Source: DAIPJH01 sp036770365 (GTDB taxonomy: Bacteria > Pseudomonadota > Alphaproteobacteria > Rickettsiales > UBA998). From it: DNA of 40,042 bases. The DNA lies in NCBI GenBank assembly GCA_036770365.1, contig DAIPJH010000017.1:1-40042 (forward strand), read 5' to 3'. Shown one piece after another: positions 25,004-32,457 of the stretch (position 1 is the stretch's first letter; every line of letters starts with the position of its first letter). The position numbers were made by a program, and so were the translations under genes. Below the pieces are notes generated by a model, which was not told the origin of the DNA, did not search any database, and saw only the letters and a list, made by a program, of their open reading frames with translations.

Positions 25004-25074
25004 GTCATACCAACGAACGCTAGTATCCAGAGGTTATACATATCCATCTAGATTCTGACTTACGCTGGAATGAC
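25004..25074. repeat. Palindromic repeat inside the glnB leader
   Basis: The left arm GTCATACCAACGAACGCTAG matches the reverse complement of the right end (GTCATTCCAGCGTAAGTCAG); over 28 bases, 20 agree. It resembles the widespread 'GTCATTCC...GGAATGAC' palindromic repeats. It would fold in the 5' leader of the glnB mRNA. A half-copy is at 17333-17360. Confidence 0.65.
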
Positions 25075-25104
25075 GATATGCTTGGACAAGGCAACGCTAC
25101 TAAA

Positions 25105-25121
25105 AGCAGATATCGTGCCAA
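25105..25121 (-). promoter_or_regulatory. Sigma-54 (RpoN) promoter of glnB-glnA
   Basis: On the minus strand TTGGCACGATATCTGCT matches the consensus YTGGCACG-N4-TTGCW with one mismatch. The GG and GC pairs are exactly 10 bases apart. Transcription would start near 25094. Placement before glnB strongly supports function. Confidence 0.75.
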
Positions 25122-25375
25122 TTTACTAACTTCAATATTTTTCACAAAAAACCAATAGATTAGATATTTTTATAATATAGCCATAATCTGCGTCACGCCT
25201 AAAATGTCACCAGACTGATTATTTTTTAATCATCCCTCATGCTTATCTTTTATACACCCCTCTTAAAATCACCCAAATCAGCACTCAAAAAAGATACAGC
25301 AATCACTTGACCTGCTACCCACAAGTAATGTATGCAGTACGTCCTTTTTGGGCAGGGATGCCAATTTGTTTATGT

Positions 25376-25453
25376 GGCGGGTGTAGCTCAGTTGGTTAGA
25401 GCGCCAGATTGTGGTTCTGGATGTCGCCGGTTCGAACCCGGTCACTCGCCCCA
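25376..25453 (+). tRNA. tRNA-His (anticodon GTG)
   Basis: The 78-base cloverleaf has the 8-bp acceptor stem GGCGGGTG/CACTCGCC, including the extra G-1 typical of tRNA-His. The anticodon arm is CCAGA-TTGTGGT-TCTGG with anticodon GTG, the T loop is GTTCGAACC, and an encoded CCA ends at 25453. Confidence 0.97.
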
Positions 25454-25525
25454 CCTTTAAAAACAATCAATGAAACCAGACTCTCATCGCAGTTCAGACC
25501 AGATCGAATCATAAGGATCAATAGG

Positions 25526-26164
25526 ATGCGTTTTTCATTACTCACATGCTTCACTTTATTCACCAGCATATTTAGCCTTGCGATAAGCCGTGAAGCCGTA
25601 GCAACAGACACACAATTCACTGCTGGTATCTATGAAAATACCCCTATCGCGTTTGACCCCAAAACCAAGCGTATCAATGGCTACTTCCATGAGATCACGG
25701 GAAACAATCAATTTTCATGTCTTTTTTTCTTTGAAGGCACATTACAAGGCAATACTGCTCACATCATCAGCTACTTTCCAGAAGAAAAACCAGAAATCAT
25801 CGAGGGGACGCTGACAATATCACCCAATGCCCCCAACAGATTTTCTCTCCTATTGAATGAAGAACATGGCGGATGTTGGAATGTTGCACATTTCACGGAT
25901 AAAGCAGCACTAGCAACATTTGAACTCGAAGAAACACATAAAAACTGGCAGAATCTTCGTATCATTAAAGCGGAAAAGGCTTATTTTCATCAATCGCCTG
26001 ACCCGTCCACAAAACTCAAAACTTACGTCATCCTTGGTGACTTTATCGCTGTCACCGCCACACTCAAAGATTGGGTAAGAGCCGAATATCCTACCCCAAA
26101 AGGATTAGTAACAGGTTATTTGAAAACATCAGATTTATGGAATATCACACTTCCTCACTCGTAA
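25526..26164 (+). CDS. Secreted protein with a C-terminal SH3-like domain
   Basis: I do not recognise the N-terminal part. From the ATG at 25526, which has AAGG upstream, the product has 212 residues; a longer frame runs back into tRNA-His and is not real. A signal peptide (1-26, cleavage after AVA) targets it to the periplasm. Residues about 30-130 form an unknown beta-rich domain with Cys pairs possible (FSCLFFFEG, EEHGGCWNV). Residues about 155-208 (AYFHQSPDPSTKLKTYVILG, then WVRAEYPTPKGLVTGYLKTSDL) look like a bacterial SH3 domain, often wall-binding. It follows tRNA-His by 72 bases and may be read from the same promoter. The nearby convergent gene is a wall amidase. Confidence 0.75.
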   Translation: MRFSLLTCFTLFTSIFSLAISREAVATDTQFTAGIYENTPIAFDPKTKRINGYFHEITGNNQFSCLFFFEGTLQGNTAHIISYFPEEKPEIIEGTLTISPNAPNRFSLLLNEEHGGCWNVAHFTDKAALATFELEETHKNWQNLRIIKAEKAYFHQSPDPSTKLKTYVILGDFIAVTATLKDWVRAEYPTPKGLVTGYLKTSDLWNITLPHS

Positions 26165-26325
26165 AAAATCCCCAACTCTTAGGGAAATGTGGGCAAGTTA
26201 GGATGACAATTCAAAGATATCTCTAAGTGACATTCTAAAATAATGAGAACTATATGTGATTCCTTACACATATTGTTTTGGCACAACTAAAACTTCCTTT
26301 CCCTTTAATAGAAGAAAGCAAAGCA

Positions 26326-27747
26326 TTACTCAAAATAACCATCTACCCCGCCTAAAATGGCACGCGCAATGCGTTCGCGGTGTGACGCAGTTTTTAAACG
26401 TGCTGCCTCCTCAGGGGTAGAAATAAAACCAAGCTCAATCAACACTGACGGCGTATCGGGAGCTTTCAATACTCGAAACCCCGCAAAACGATGTGGGTCT
26501 TTCAACATGCGCACCTGATTTCGCTGCATGGAACGCGTGATGGCTTGCGCCAGATCTGTCGATTTATTTTTGGTTTCGCGGCGCGCTAAATCTGTGAGAA
26601 TGTCCGCAACCACTTTTTCTTGATCACCCAGATCCAACCCAGCAATATTATCTGCATTATTCTCAGATTCCGCTAATTTCGCTGATTCTTTGTCGGACGC
26701 CGTCTCTGAAACCGTATAAACAGACAACCCTTCCGCCTGCGCCGCAGGTGCAGAATCAGCATGAAGAGAGATAAACAATGTTGCCCCAGCTCTACGTGCG
26801 ATTTCCACACGCTCACCCAACATGATAAAACTATCTCCATCACGCGTTAACATGGCACGGTAACGTCCCGAAGCGTTAATAATACGTGCAAGCTGTTTAG
26901 CATAAGCTAGTGTAATCATCTTTTCTTGTTCACCCGAACGTCCCGACGCACCGGGGTCTTTACCACCATGCCCTGCGTCGATCACGATCAACGGCTTGCC
27001 ATTACCTTTAGCATGAGAGGACGTTTTTTTATTCTGCGTAGAAATATCTACCAAAGCAGGCGTCATAACTTGCTTTTCTACTTTTGCCTCACCAGCATCA
27101 GGCACACCCTGTACTGTTACTGATACTGAAGGTTTATAGGATGATGGTAACCGCCCAGAAGGCCTAACACTTGTTTCAGCAGAATGATCATGCTTATCTA
27201 CACCCCTACCTTCAGCATCATGAGACAAAAATGAGAAAAACGAAGAAGAAACTTGAGGCACGTCCCGTGGAGACGAAGTTTCACCACGATTTTGCTCATG
27301 CAACACATCATCACTCACCCCCATTGCCACCACAATACGAAACGGTTTGCCATCTTCCGCATCAAACTCATGCGCACTCACCGACTTCGGCGCGGAGGCA
27401 AGCGCAATCACAAACCGCGAAGTCGTAGGATTATTTTGTCCAAACCGCACAGATCTTATCCATGTCCCCTCGTAATCACGTGGCAAGCTTACCGCACTAT
27501 CATCAATCTTAGCAATATCCAAGACCACTCGGTCGGGATTATCCAAGATAAAAAGCTTTTGCTTACGCACTGCCTCCGAGAATTGTATTTCCAACAGTTC
27601 TTCACCTGCATGACGATGTGCTTGCACTGAAACCACCTGCGCCCGCGCCCATGCCTCTCCTCTAAACCCCACCATCACAGCACATAACACCATCACGTAC
27701 ACGCCCTGCATCATCAGACGAGAAAAGAAAGATTTTTTGTGTTGCAT
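26326..27747 (-). CDS. amiC: N-acetylmuramoyl-L-alanine amidase with AMIN domain
   Basis: This periplasmic zinc amidase cuts the bond between MurNAc and L-alanine, mainly to split the septum at division. From the ATG at 27747 (GGAG upstream) it has 473 residues; a longer frame from 27783 has no ribosome site. In order: signal peptide (1-34, AWA cleavage), AMIN domain (about 37-140, septal targeting), a Ser/Lys-rich linker (about 150-250), and the Amidase_3 domain (about 251-473). The zinc ligands are His260 (VIDAGHGGKDPGASG), Glu275 and His329 (SLHADSAP). A catalytic Glu in VLIELGFIST is near the end. The insert between strand and helix (ESAKLAESENNADNIAG) resembles the regulatory helix of AmiC-type enzymes. 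It is divergent from rne, the usual alphaproteobacterial arrangement. Confidence 0.93.
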   Translation of the reverse strand: MQHKKSFFSRLMMQGVYVMVLCAVMVGFRGEAWARAQVVSVQAHRHAGEELLEIQFSEAVRKQKLFILDNPDRVVLDIAKIDDSAVSLPRDYEGTWIRSVRFGQNNPTTSRFVIALASAPKSVSAHEFDAEDGKPFRIVVAMGVSDDVLHEQNRGETSSPRDVPQVSSSFFSFLSHDAEGRGVDKHDHSAETSVRPSGRLPSSYKPSVSVTVQGVPDAGEAKVEKQVMTPALVDISTQNKKTSSHAKGNGKPLIVIDAGHGGKDPGASGRSGEQEKMITLAYAKQLARIINASGRYRAMLTRDGDSFIMLGERVEIARRAGATLFISLHADSAPAAQAEGLSVYTVSETASDKESAKLAESENNADNIAGLDLGDQEKVVADILTDLARRETKNKSTDLAQAITRSMQRNQVRMLKDPHRFAGFRVLKAPDTPSVLIELGFISTPEEAARLKTASHRERIARAILGGVDGYFE

Positions 27748-28366
27748 ACAGCACACTCCAATATTTTGTGATGATATATACATACTGTGCTTGATTGTGG
27801 GTTCAAGAAAGTATTATAGTAAACCTGCAAAAAGAATTTCGTAGTGACTGCGTTGCACAATGGTGGCAGCGCGTGACACTACTTTGACATACTTTGAAAT
27901 GGTACGCCTCGCCGAGATAAGACGCTGAAGCTGCTGTTTTAAAATTTAGGAATTGTGGACGAAACTTATGCAAAAGTTCTCTGTTCATAACGCGTTGGAT
28001 GTTTCATCTTTCGCGCCAACACACACCTCCCCTTATGATCACATAAGGGAGATGGTTTCTTTTTCGCGTAACGGCTTAACGCCTCTTTCGCAAATTTCTT
28101 ATCACTCATATAGTTTTAACCCAATATCCACCAACGCCCTACAGGCGTTACGAGCATTTGCTGGCGCGGTTTTCGCTTGCGCCATCCATGTGATTTCACG
28201 TTTTTTACTTTCCTTGTCGCCGCCTCTTTTCATAACGCTCACTGTGCCTGATGTATCTGCATTATGCCTGGGGCTAGGACGGAGCAGCACATGATTGTCA
28301 TTTTGAATCATAGCAAATATTGTGACGTTACGGCGGAGGTGCTAAACCCTTAAAAGGAGTTAGCCC
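27748..28366. other. 619-base spacer between divergent amiC and rne, mostly the rne leader
   Basis: Overlapping -10-like boxes for both directions lie at 27812-27818 (TATTAT on plus; TATAAT on minus, 60 bases ahead of the amiC leader). I see no well-supported gene; a frame at 27968-28294 has no ribosome site and Ser-rich, family-less content. The 3' half holds strong stem-loops (see 28030-28152). rne itself has a good AAAAGGAG ribosome site 7 bases before ATG. Confidence 0.6.
28030..28152 (+). promoter_or_regulatory. Structured rne leader with competing pairings
   Basis: CCCTTATG-ATCA-CATAAGGG (28030-28049) is a perfect 8-bp stem-loop. Further on, AACGCC-CTACA-GGCGTT (28133-28149) forms a hairpin whose right arm AGGCGTTACG can instead pair with AACGCCT (28078-28084) or CGTAACG (28067-28073). 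Known RNase E mRNAs carry 5' hairpins through which the enzyme limits its own synthesis; an analogous role is inferred. Confidence 0.45.
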
Positions 28367-31249
28367 ATGAAGCACTTAATGTTGATCGACGCGCAGCATC
28401 CTGAAGAAACGCGCATTGTAATTACGAATGATGGTCAAATTGAAGAATTTGATTTTGTTACCCAAAGCAAGACCCAAATCAAAAGCAACATTTACCTTGC
28501 TAAGATTACTCGTGTTGAACCATCGCTCCAAGCTGCATTCGTAGAATATGGCAGTGGCAAACAAGGATTTTTATCCTTTTCAGAGATTCACCCAGACTAT
28601 TATCAGATCCCACTGGCAGACCGTCAGCGCATTTTAGAAGAAGAACGCCGCGCTGAAGAAGAAGCACAGGCTCGCGCAGACGCTGCCGATGATGAAGATG
28701 ATCGTCTTGAGGGAGAGGACGACTCAGAAGAAGGTGATCTCAATACACGCAGTAATGAGGAAGATGAAGATGGCCCTCGCCGCGATAAAGCGCGTCGCAG
28801 CCGCCGCCGCGGACGCCGTCGTGGTCGTGATGACCGCGATAAAAACAATGCCTCTAGCACAGAGAACGTAGAAACAAACGCATCTACAAATGTGTCTAAT
28901 GATACGTCATCACCTCATGAAGAGCAAACCGAGATAGCTCAGGTCTCTACCTCCAATACTGAAGGAGATTTTTCTCCAGCAGAGGCCACAGGCGCGGATA
29001 CATCCCCTGAAAAGCCAAAACGTGGTCGCCGTCCTGCCAAAAAACGCCCTGCGGAGATGTCTGCTGAAGATGATGAACTGACGACAGCATCAGACATCAT
29101 TGACGAGGAGGATGCTTCTTCCGATACCCACGAATCTACGACACAAGAATCAGAAAAATCAGGCAAATCCAGAAAACGCACCTCGTCGCGTAAAGCTAAA
29201 AAGGCACACACAGATGATGCAACGCCTGAAACATTTGCAACCACGAAAGTCGCCTCCGATGTGACAGCTTCAGACCAACAACCACAAGACGACAATGAAC
29301 AAGATCGTGAAGACGGCGAAGAAAACAGTGATGGCGACGTTGAAACCATTTCTGGTGAAGATTCTGAAGAAACCCACAGCGCGGGTCATCAATCATTCCG
29401 CCGTCGCTATAAAATTCAAGAGGTCATCAAACGTGGACAGATCGTTCTCGTGCAGGTCATCAAAGAAGAGCGCGGCAACAAAGGGGTTTCCCTCACTACC
29501 TACATCTCTCTCCCTGGTCGTTATTGCGTCTTAATGCCGAACTCTCCTAAAGGTGGCGGCATTTCGCGCAAAATTGCGCGTGGTGAAGACCGTAAACGCT
29601 TGCGTGCGATTGCTGCAGATTTAAAAGAATCTCGTGGACTCAGCGCGATCATTCGTACCGCAGGGATTGACCGCACACAAAGCGAAATTCAACGTGACTA
29701 TGAATATCTGGTGAAATTGTGGAATCAGATTCGTGAAACAGCGATTTCATCTACTGCGCCTGCCCTCGTCTATGAAGAAGGCGACATCGTTAAACGTAGT
29801 ATACGTGATTATTATAATGCTGACGTTGACGGCATCATTATTCAAGGAGACGACGCATATAATAATGCACGTGAGTTCATGAAACTGATCATGCCTGATA
29901 ATCTAGGCCTTGTGAAGCAGCATCGCAGTGACACACCAATTTTCTCATCCTACGATGTGGAATCACAACTTCAAGCTATGCATAAACCTACTGCACGCCT
30001 CAAATCAGGTGGTTATATTGTTATTGATCCAACCGAAGCGTTGATTTCTATTGACGTCAACTCAGGGCGTTCAACCACTGAGCGTAACGTCGAGGAAACC
30101 GCACTTAAAACCAACCTTGAAGCGGCAGCACAGATTGCTCGTCAACTACGCCTACGCGACTTAGGTGGTCTGGTTGTCGTCGATTTCATTGACATGTATT
30201 TTGGTAAACACCGCCGTATGGTCGAGCGTGCCTTCAAAGATGCACTCAAAAAAGATCGCGCAAAAATTCAAGTCGGGCATATCAGTGCCTTTGGATTGTT
30301 AGAACTTTCACGCCAGCGTTTGCGTCCAAGCATTGCGGAAACCACCTCTATGCCTTGCACCCATTGTGGAGGGTCAGGACGCATTCGTTCACGCGAATCC
30401 CTAGCGATCGAGATCATCCGCGAACTTGAAAAAGATGCAAGCAGCGGTAGCTTCTGTGAACTCTTGGTTACGGTCACCATGGATCAAGCCGTACACCTAC
30501 TCAACCACTCGCGCAGCTATTTCAGCCGCATCGAACAAGACCATGGTGTACGTATCAGCGTTCGCACCGACAACAACATCTCAGGTGGCAGCTACACCAT
30601 TGAGCGCGTTAAAGTCCAAGGAGGCAACCCTCGCCCAGTCGAGCGCGAACGTGATCGTGACCGCGACAAAGACCGCAACACTAATCGGGACAGAGATCGC
30701 CACCGCGACCGTGACCGCCACAAGCCTCGCGAAGAAACAGAGGCAGAAACGCAATCTAATGACGAACATGACGCAGAGGGCGACAACGCAGTAAACACCA
30801 CAAGTTCAACCAATGAAGCTGGTCAAGACACCCGCCCTCAGGGTGAACGTGGTAGCCGTCGCCGTCGTGGTTCACGCGGAGGCCGTCGCCGTCGCTTCAA
30901 TGAGCAAGGCAAGGAAGTGGACGCACAAGGCAACATCGTCGACGGTAATGGCGAAGCTGAATACACACAGCAAGACGATACCACGACTGACAACATACAA
31001 CCGCACCATCACCATAGCTCGCACAGTGATCATGCACCACGTATCACCTCTGAAGCTTCTACAATTACTACCGCTCCACAGGAGGTAACAGTACAATTCG
31101 AATCACCAACCGTGATTGTTAAAACCACACCAATTCGTACCGTACCTATCATTGAAGATCCTGAACCAGCGGTCATTATCGTTGAGCAAACACCTTCAGA
31201 CAAAAAACCATCGAAAGGTGGTTGGTGGCGTAGAATTGTGGAAAACTGA
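28367..31249 (+). CDS. rne: Ribonuclease E
   Basis: RNase E is the endonuclease that starts mRNA decay and matures rRNA/tRNA, and is the scaffold of the degradosome at the inner membrane. The 960-residue protein begins with the S1 domain (MKHLMLIDAQ, IYLAKITRVEPSLQAAFVEYG). About 260 acidic/basic low-complexity residues (about 88-344) interrupt it, and it resumes at RRRYKIQEVIKRGQIVLVQV. Such inserts are known in alphaproteobacterial RNase E. Catalytic Asp563 (SIDVNSGR) and Asp606 (VVVDFIDM) match E. coli Asp303 and Asp346; the zinc link is Cys664-x-x-Cys667. After about 765 comes an RD/RE-, Arg- and Gln-rich disordered tail for RNA and partner binding, ending KGGWWRRIVEN. It has its own long leader and terminator. 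Confidence 0.97.
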   Translation: MKHLMLIDAQHPEETRIVITNDGQIEEFDFVTQSKTQIKSNIYLAKITRVEPSLQAAFVEYGSGKQGFLSFSEIHPDYYQIPLADRQRILEEERRAEEEAQARADAADDEDDRLEGEDDSEEGDLNTRSNEEDEDGPRRDKARRSRRRGRRRGRDDRDKNNASSTENVETNASTNVSNDTSSPHEEQTEIAQVSTSNTEGDFSPAEATGADTSPEKPKRGRRPAKKRPAEMSAEDDELTTASDIIDEEDASSDTHESTTQESEKSGKSRKRTSSRKAKKAHTDDATPETFATTKVASDVTASDQQPQDDNEQDREDGEENSDGDVETISGEDSEETHSAGHQSFRRRYKIQEVIKRGQIVLVQVIKEERGNKGVSLTTYISLPGRYCVLMPNSPKGGGISRKIARGEDRKRLRAIAADLKESRGLSAIIRTAGIDRTQSEIQRDYEYLVKLWNQIRETAISSTAPALVYEEGDIVKRSIRDYYNADVDGIIIQGDDAYNNAREFMKLIMPDNLGLVKQHRSDTPIFSSYDVESQLQAMHKPTARLKSGGYIVIDPTEALISIDVNSGRSTTERNVEETALKTNLEAAAQIARQLRLRDLGGLVVVDFIDMYFGKHRRMVERAFKDALKKDRAKIQVGHISAFGLLELSRQRLRPSIAETTSMPCTHCGGSGRIRSRESLAIEIIRELEKDASSGSFCELLVTVTMDQAVHLLNHSRSYFSRIEQDHGVRISVRTDNNISGGSYTIERVKVQGGNPRPVERERDRDRDKDRNTNRDRDRHRDRDRHKPREETEAETQSNDEHDAEGDNAVNTTSSTNEAGQDTRPQGERGSRRRRGSRGGRRRRFNEQGKEVDAQGNIVDGNGEAEYTQQDDTTTDNIQPHHHHSSHSDHAPRITSEASTITTAPQEVTVQFESPTVIVKTTPIRTVPIIEDPEPAVIIVEQTPSDKKPSKGGWWRRIVEN

Positions 31250-31268
31250 TTCCACAAATAAGTTATAA

Positions 31269-31306
31269 AAAACCCTCCCAACGCACAACGTTTGGAGGGT
31301 TTTTTT
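31269..31306 (+). terminator. Intrinsic terminator after rne
   Basis: AACCCTCC...GGAGGGTT with inner AACG/CGTT, followed by seven T, ends 20 bases after the rne stop. On the minus strand AAAAAACCCTCC gives a weaker reverse terminator for the dxs-linked genes ending at 31332. Confidence 0.9.
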
Positions 31307-31331
31307 ATTATGGCTCATTATGCCCCTGCTT

Positions 31332-32117
31332 TTAACTATAACGAAGCCCATGCACAGGTGTATGCGTATCAACATAAAGACGCATACTCGTATAGCTGTT
31401 AGCAATCTTTTTGAACGTCTCAATATCAAAAACAGGCGGTTCATCGGGGGATGTTTCATGAATCTTTCGGTGGACATCATTCAAAAAATGAACATATTCA
31501 GGCAATTGTTCCTCAAATAAACGCACTGCCTTTTTTTGGTCATCACTTAACACAACTGTTCGTGGTGTCTCTCTGCGTCCACCATCTGCATCTAGAATCA
31601 ATGGCTCTAATTTTTCATTCGCATCCGTAAATGCCACGCTGTTTAAGTTATGATAGGCGACATCATCATCAGTCAACACACCAGCTTCCACTAAAAAACG
31701 CCAATTGATCTTCATCATCTCCTGAAATTCAGGCGAAGCAATCAACCCATGATACGCCAAACATGAACGCACTCCACGGGAAAAATCACTATCACGCGTG
31801 CGTATCATCGTCTCTGGAGTACGCCTTATACCTTTTTTTAATGATGATAGGTCTGGCATAATATGCAAGTTCTCTTCATCCGTTGGCACAGCCAATTTGA
31901 AATCTTCATAAACAACCGCTTGCTTGGCAGATTCCAAAAGCGAAGAAGAAACAAATTGATGCGTATCAAGCAAAGACCGATATCCCTGCACAAAACTCTT
32001 CTGCACATCGAACGGCGGAACATAGTCTGGTTGTGCTGCACGCTCTGGGAAGGTGAGCGCATAACATGCATTGGCCTGCTCATAGGCTAATCCTAAATCA
32101 TGCCCTACCAACGTCAA
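31332..32117 (-). CDS. Unknown dxs-linked family, copy C: C-terminal part of a frameshifted gene
   Basis: This 261-residue frame starts only with TTG and lacks a ribosome site, so it is unlikely to be an independent gene. It aligns with residues from about 109 to the end of the 356-residue neighbour at 32458-33528: ACYALTFPERAAQPDYVPPF against VCYALTFSEKAEQPDYQPPF, then CLAYHGLIASPEF against YLTFESLVAEPEF, and LPEYVHFLNDVH...PPVFD against LPAYVAFLNETY...SPVFD. The matching N-terminal part is the next frame (32132-32446). Adding one G in the tract at 32143-32147 joins them into about 371 residues. I do not know the family; it is polar and soluble-looking. Upstream codons in this frame (ILDNQRYLTLVGHDL) also match the neighbour (LLAEYDDFMRAVHDL). 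Confidence 0.7.
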   Translation of the reverse strand: MTLVGHDLGLAYEQANACYALTFPERAAQPDYVPPFDVQKSFVQGYRSLLDTHQFVSSSLLESAKQAVVYEDFKLAVPTDEENLHIMPDLSSLKKGIRRTPETMIRTRDSDFSRGVRSCLAYHGLIASPEFQEMMKINWRFLVEAGVLTDDDVAYHNLNSVAFTDANEKLEPLILDADGGRRETPRTVVLSDDQKKAVRLFEEQLPEYVHFLNDVHRKIHETSPDEPPVFDIETFKKIANSYTSMRLYVDTHTPVHGLRYS

Positions 32118-32131
32118 ATAACGTTGGTTAT

Positions 32132-32446
32132 CTAAAATGCATCCCCCAAGCGTTTGCGCCCTTGATGATCATGCAAAAAACTCTCTAGACCCGCCAACGT
32201 TTCGTCAATTTCAACTAATTGAGCTTGTAAACCATGACATATTTTGGATGCGTCGCTTTCCAAAGGATGTTCTTGATAATAACGGCACATATCAATAAAA
32301 TCTACACTGTGCGACAAACCAGCATACACAGCGCGAACACTAGAAAGCACTCGTTCTAGTGGCAATCCATTGTCTGGACTCACCAATGCCACTAAGAGTC
32401 GATTCTCATCACCATCAGTAGGATGTCTCTGTTGATCATCTGTCAT
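32132..32446 (-). CDS. Unknown dxs-linked family, copy C: N-terminal part of a frameshifted gene
   Basis: This 104-residue frame has a good ribosome site (AGGA about 10 bases before the ATG). It matches the N-terminus of the neighbour at 32458: VYAGLSHSVDFIDMCRYYQE against VYEGLEGSPAFIEMMQQCLL, and ETLAGLESFLHD against DVIEGFQDFLDK. It ends early at TAG (32132-32134), 13 residues after the last shared residues, just after a run of five G. The continuation lies in the -1 frame downstream. It may be a pseudogene, a phase-variable or slippage-translated gene, or carry a sequencing error. It lies 11 bases after the gene at 32458. Confidence 0.7.
   Translation of the reverse strand: MTDDQQRHPTDGDENRLLVALVSPDNGLPLERVLSSVRAVYAGLSHSVDFIDMCRYYQEHPLESDASKICHGLQAQLVEIDETLAGLESFLHDHQGRKRLGDAF
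32143..32147 (-). other. Five-G tract at the frameshift point
   Basis: The minus-strand run reads TTG-GGG-GAT in the N-terminal frame. One more G, or a -1 slip by the ribosome on GGG, gives TTG-GGG-GGA-TGC-ATT-TTA, continuing into the C-terminal frame and restoring full-length similarity to the paralogue. Confidence 0.75.
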
Positions 32447-32457
32447 ATCTATGTGTC

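Larger units (their letters stand above)
24988..25375. other. 388-base spacer upstream of glnB and tRNA-His
   Basis: No gene is visible. It holds the glnB leader with a 71-base palindromic repeat (25004-25074), the sigma-54 promoter (25105-25121), and AT-rich sequence from 25122 to about 25240 where activator sites would be expected; I see no clear NtrC site. The tRNA-His promoter should lie just before 25376 but is not obvious. Confidence 0.7.

Noticed and set aside
24988..25047. N-terminal extension of glnB
   Set aside because: It reads through the palindromic repeat; PII proteins start at MKKIEAM with exactly 112 residues.
25122..25260. NtrC binding sites upstream of the sigma-54 promoter
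   Set aside because: Looked for TGCAC-type inverted sites; none clear enough to report.
27968..28294. Open frame of about 109 codons in the rne leader
   Set aside because: No ribosome site, Ser-rich content without family resemblance, and it overlaps strong RNA stem-loops; best explained as leader sequence.
30592..30813. Arg/Ser-rich minus-strand frame inside rne
   Set aside because: Antisense of the RD-repeat tail of RNase E; low-complexity shadow.
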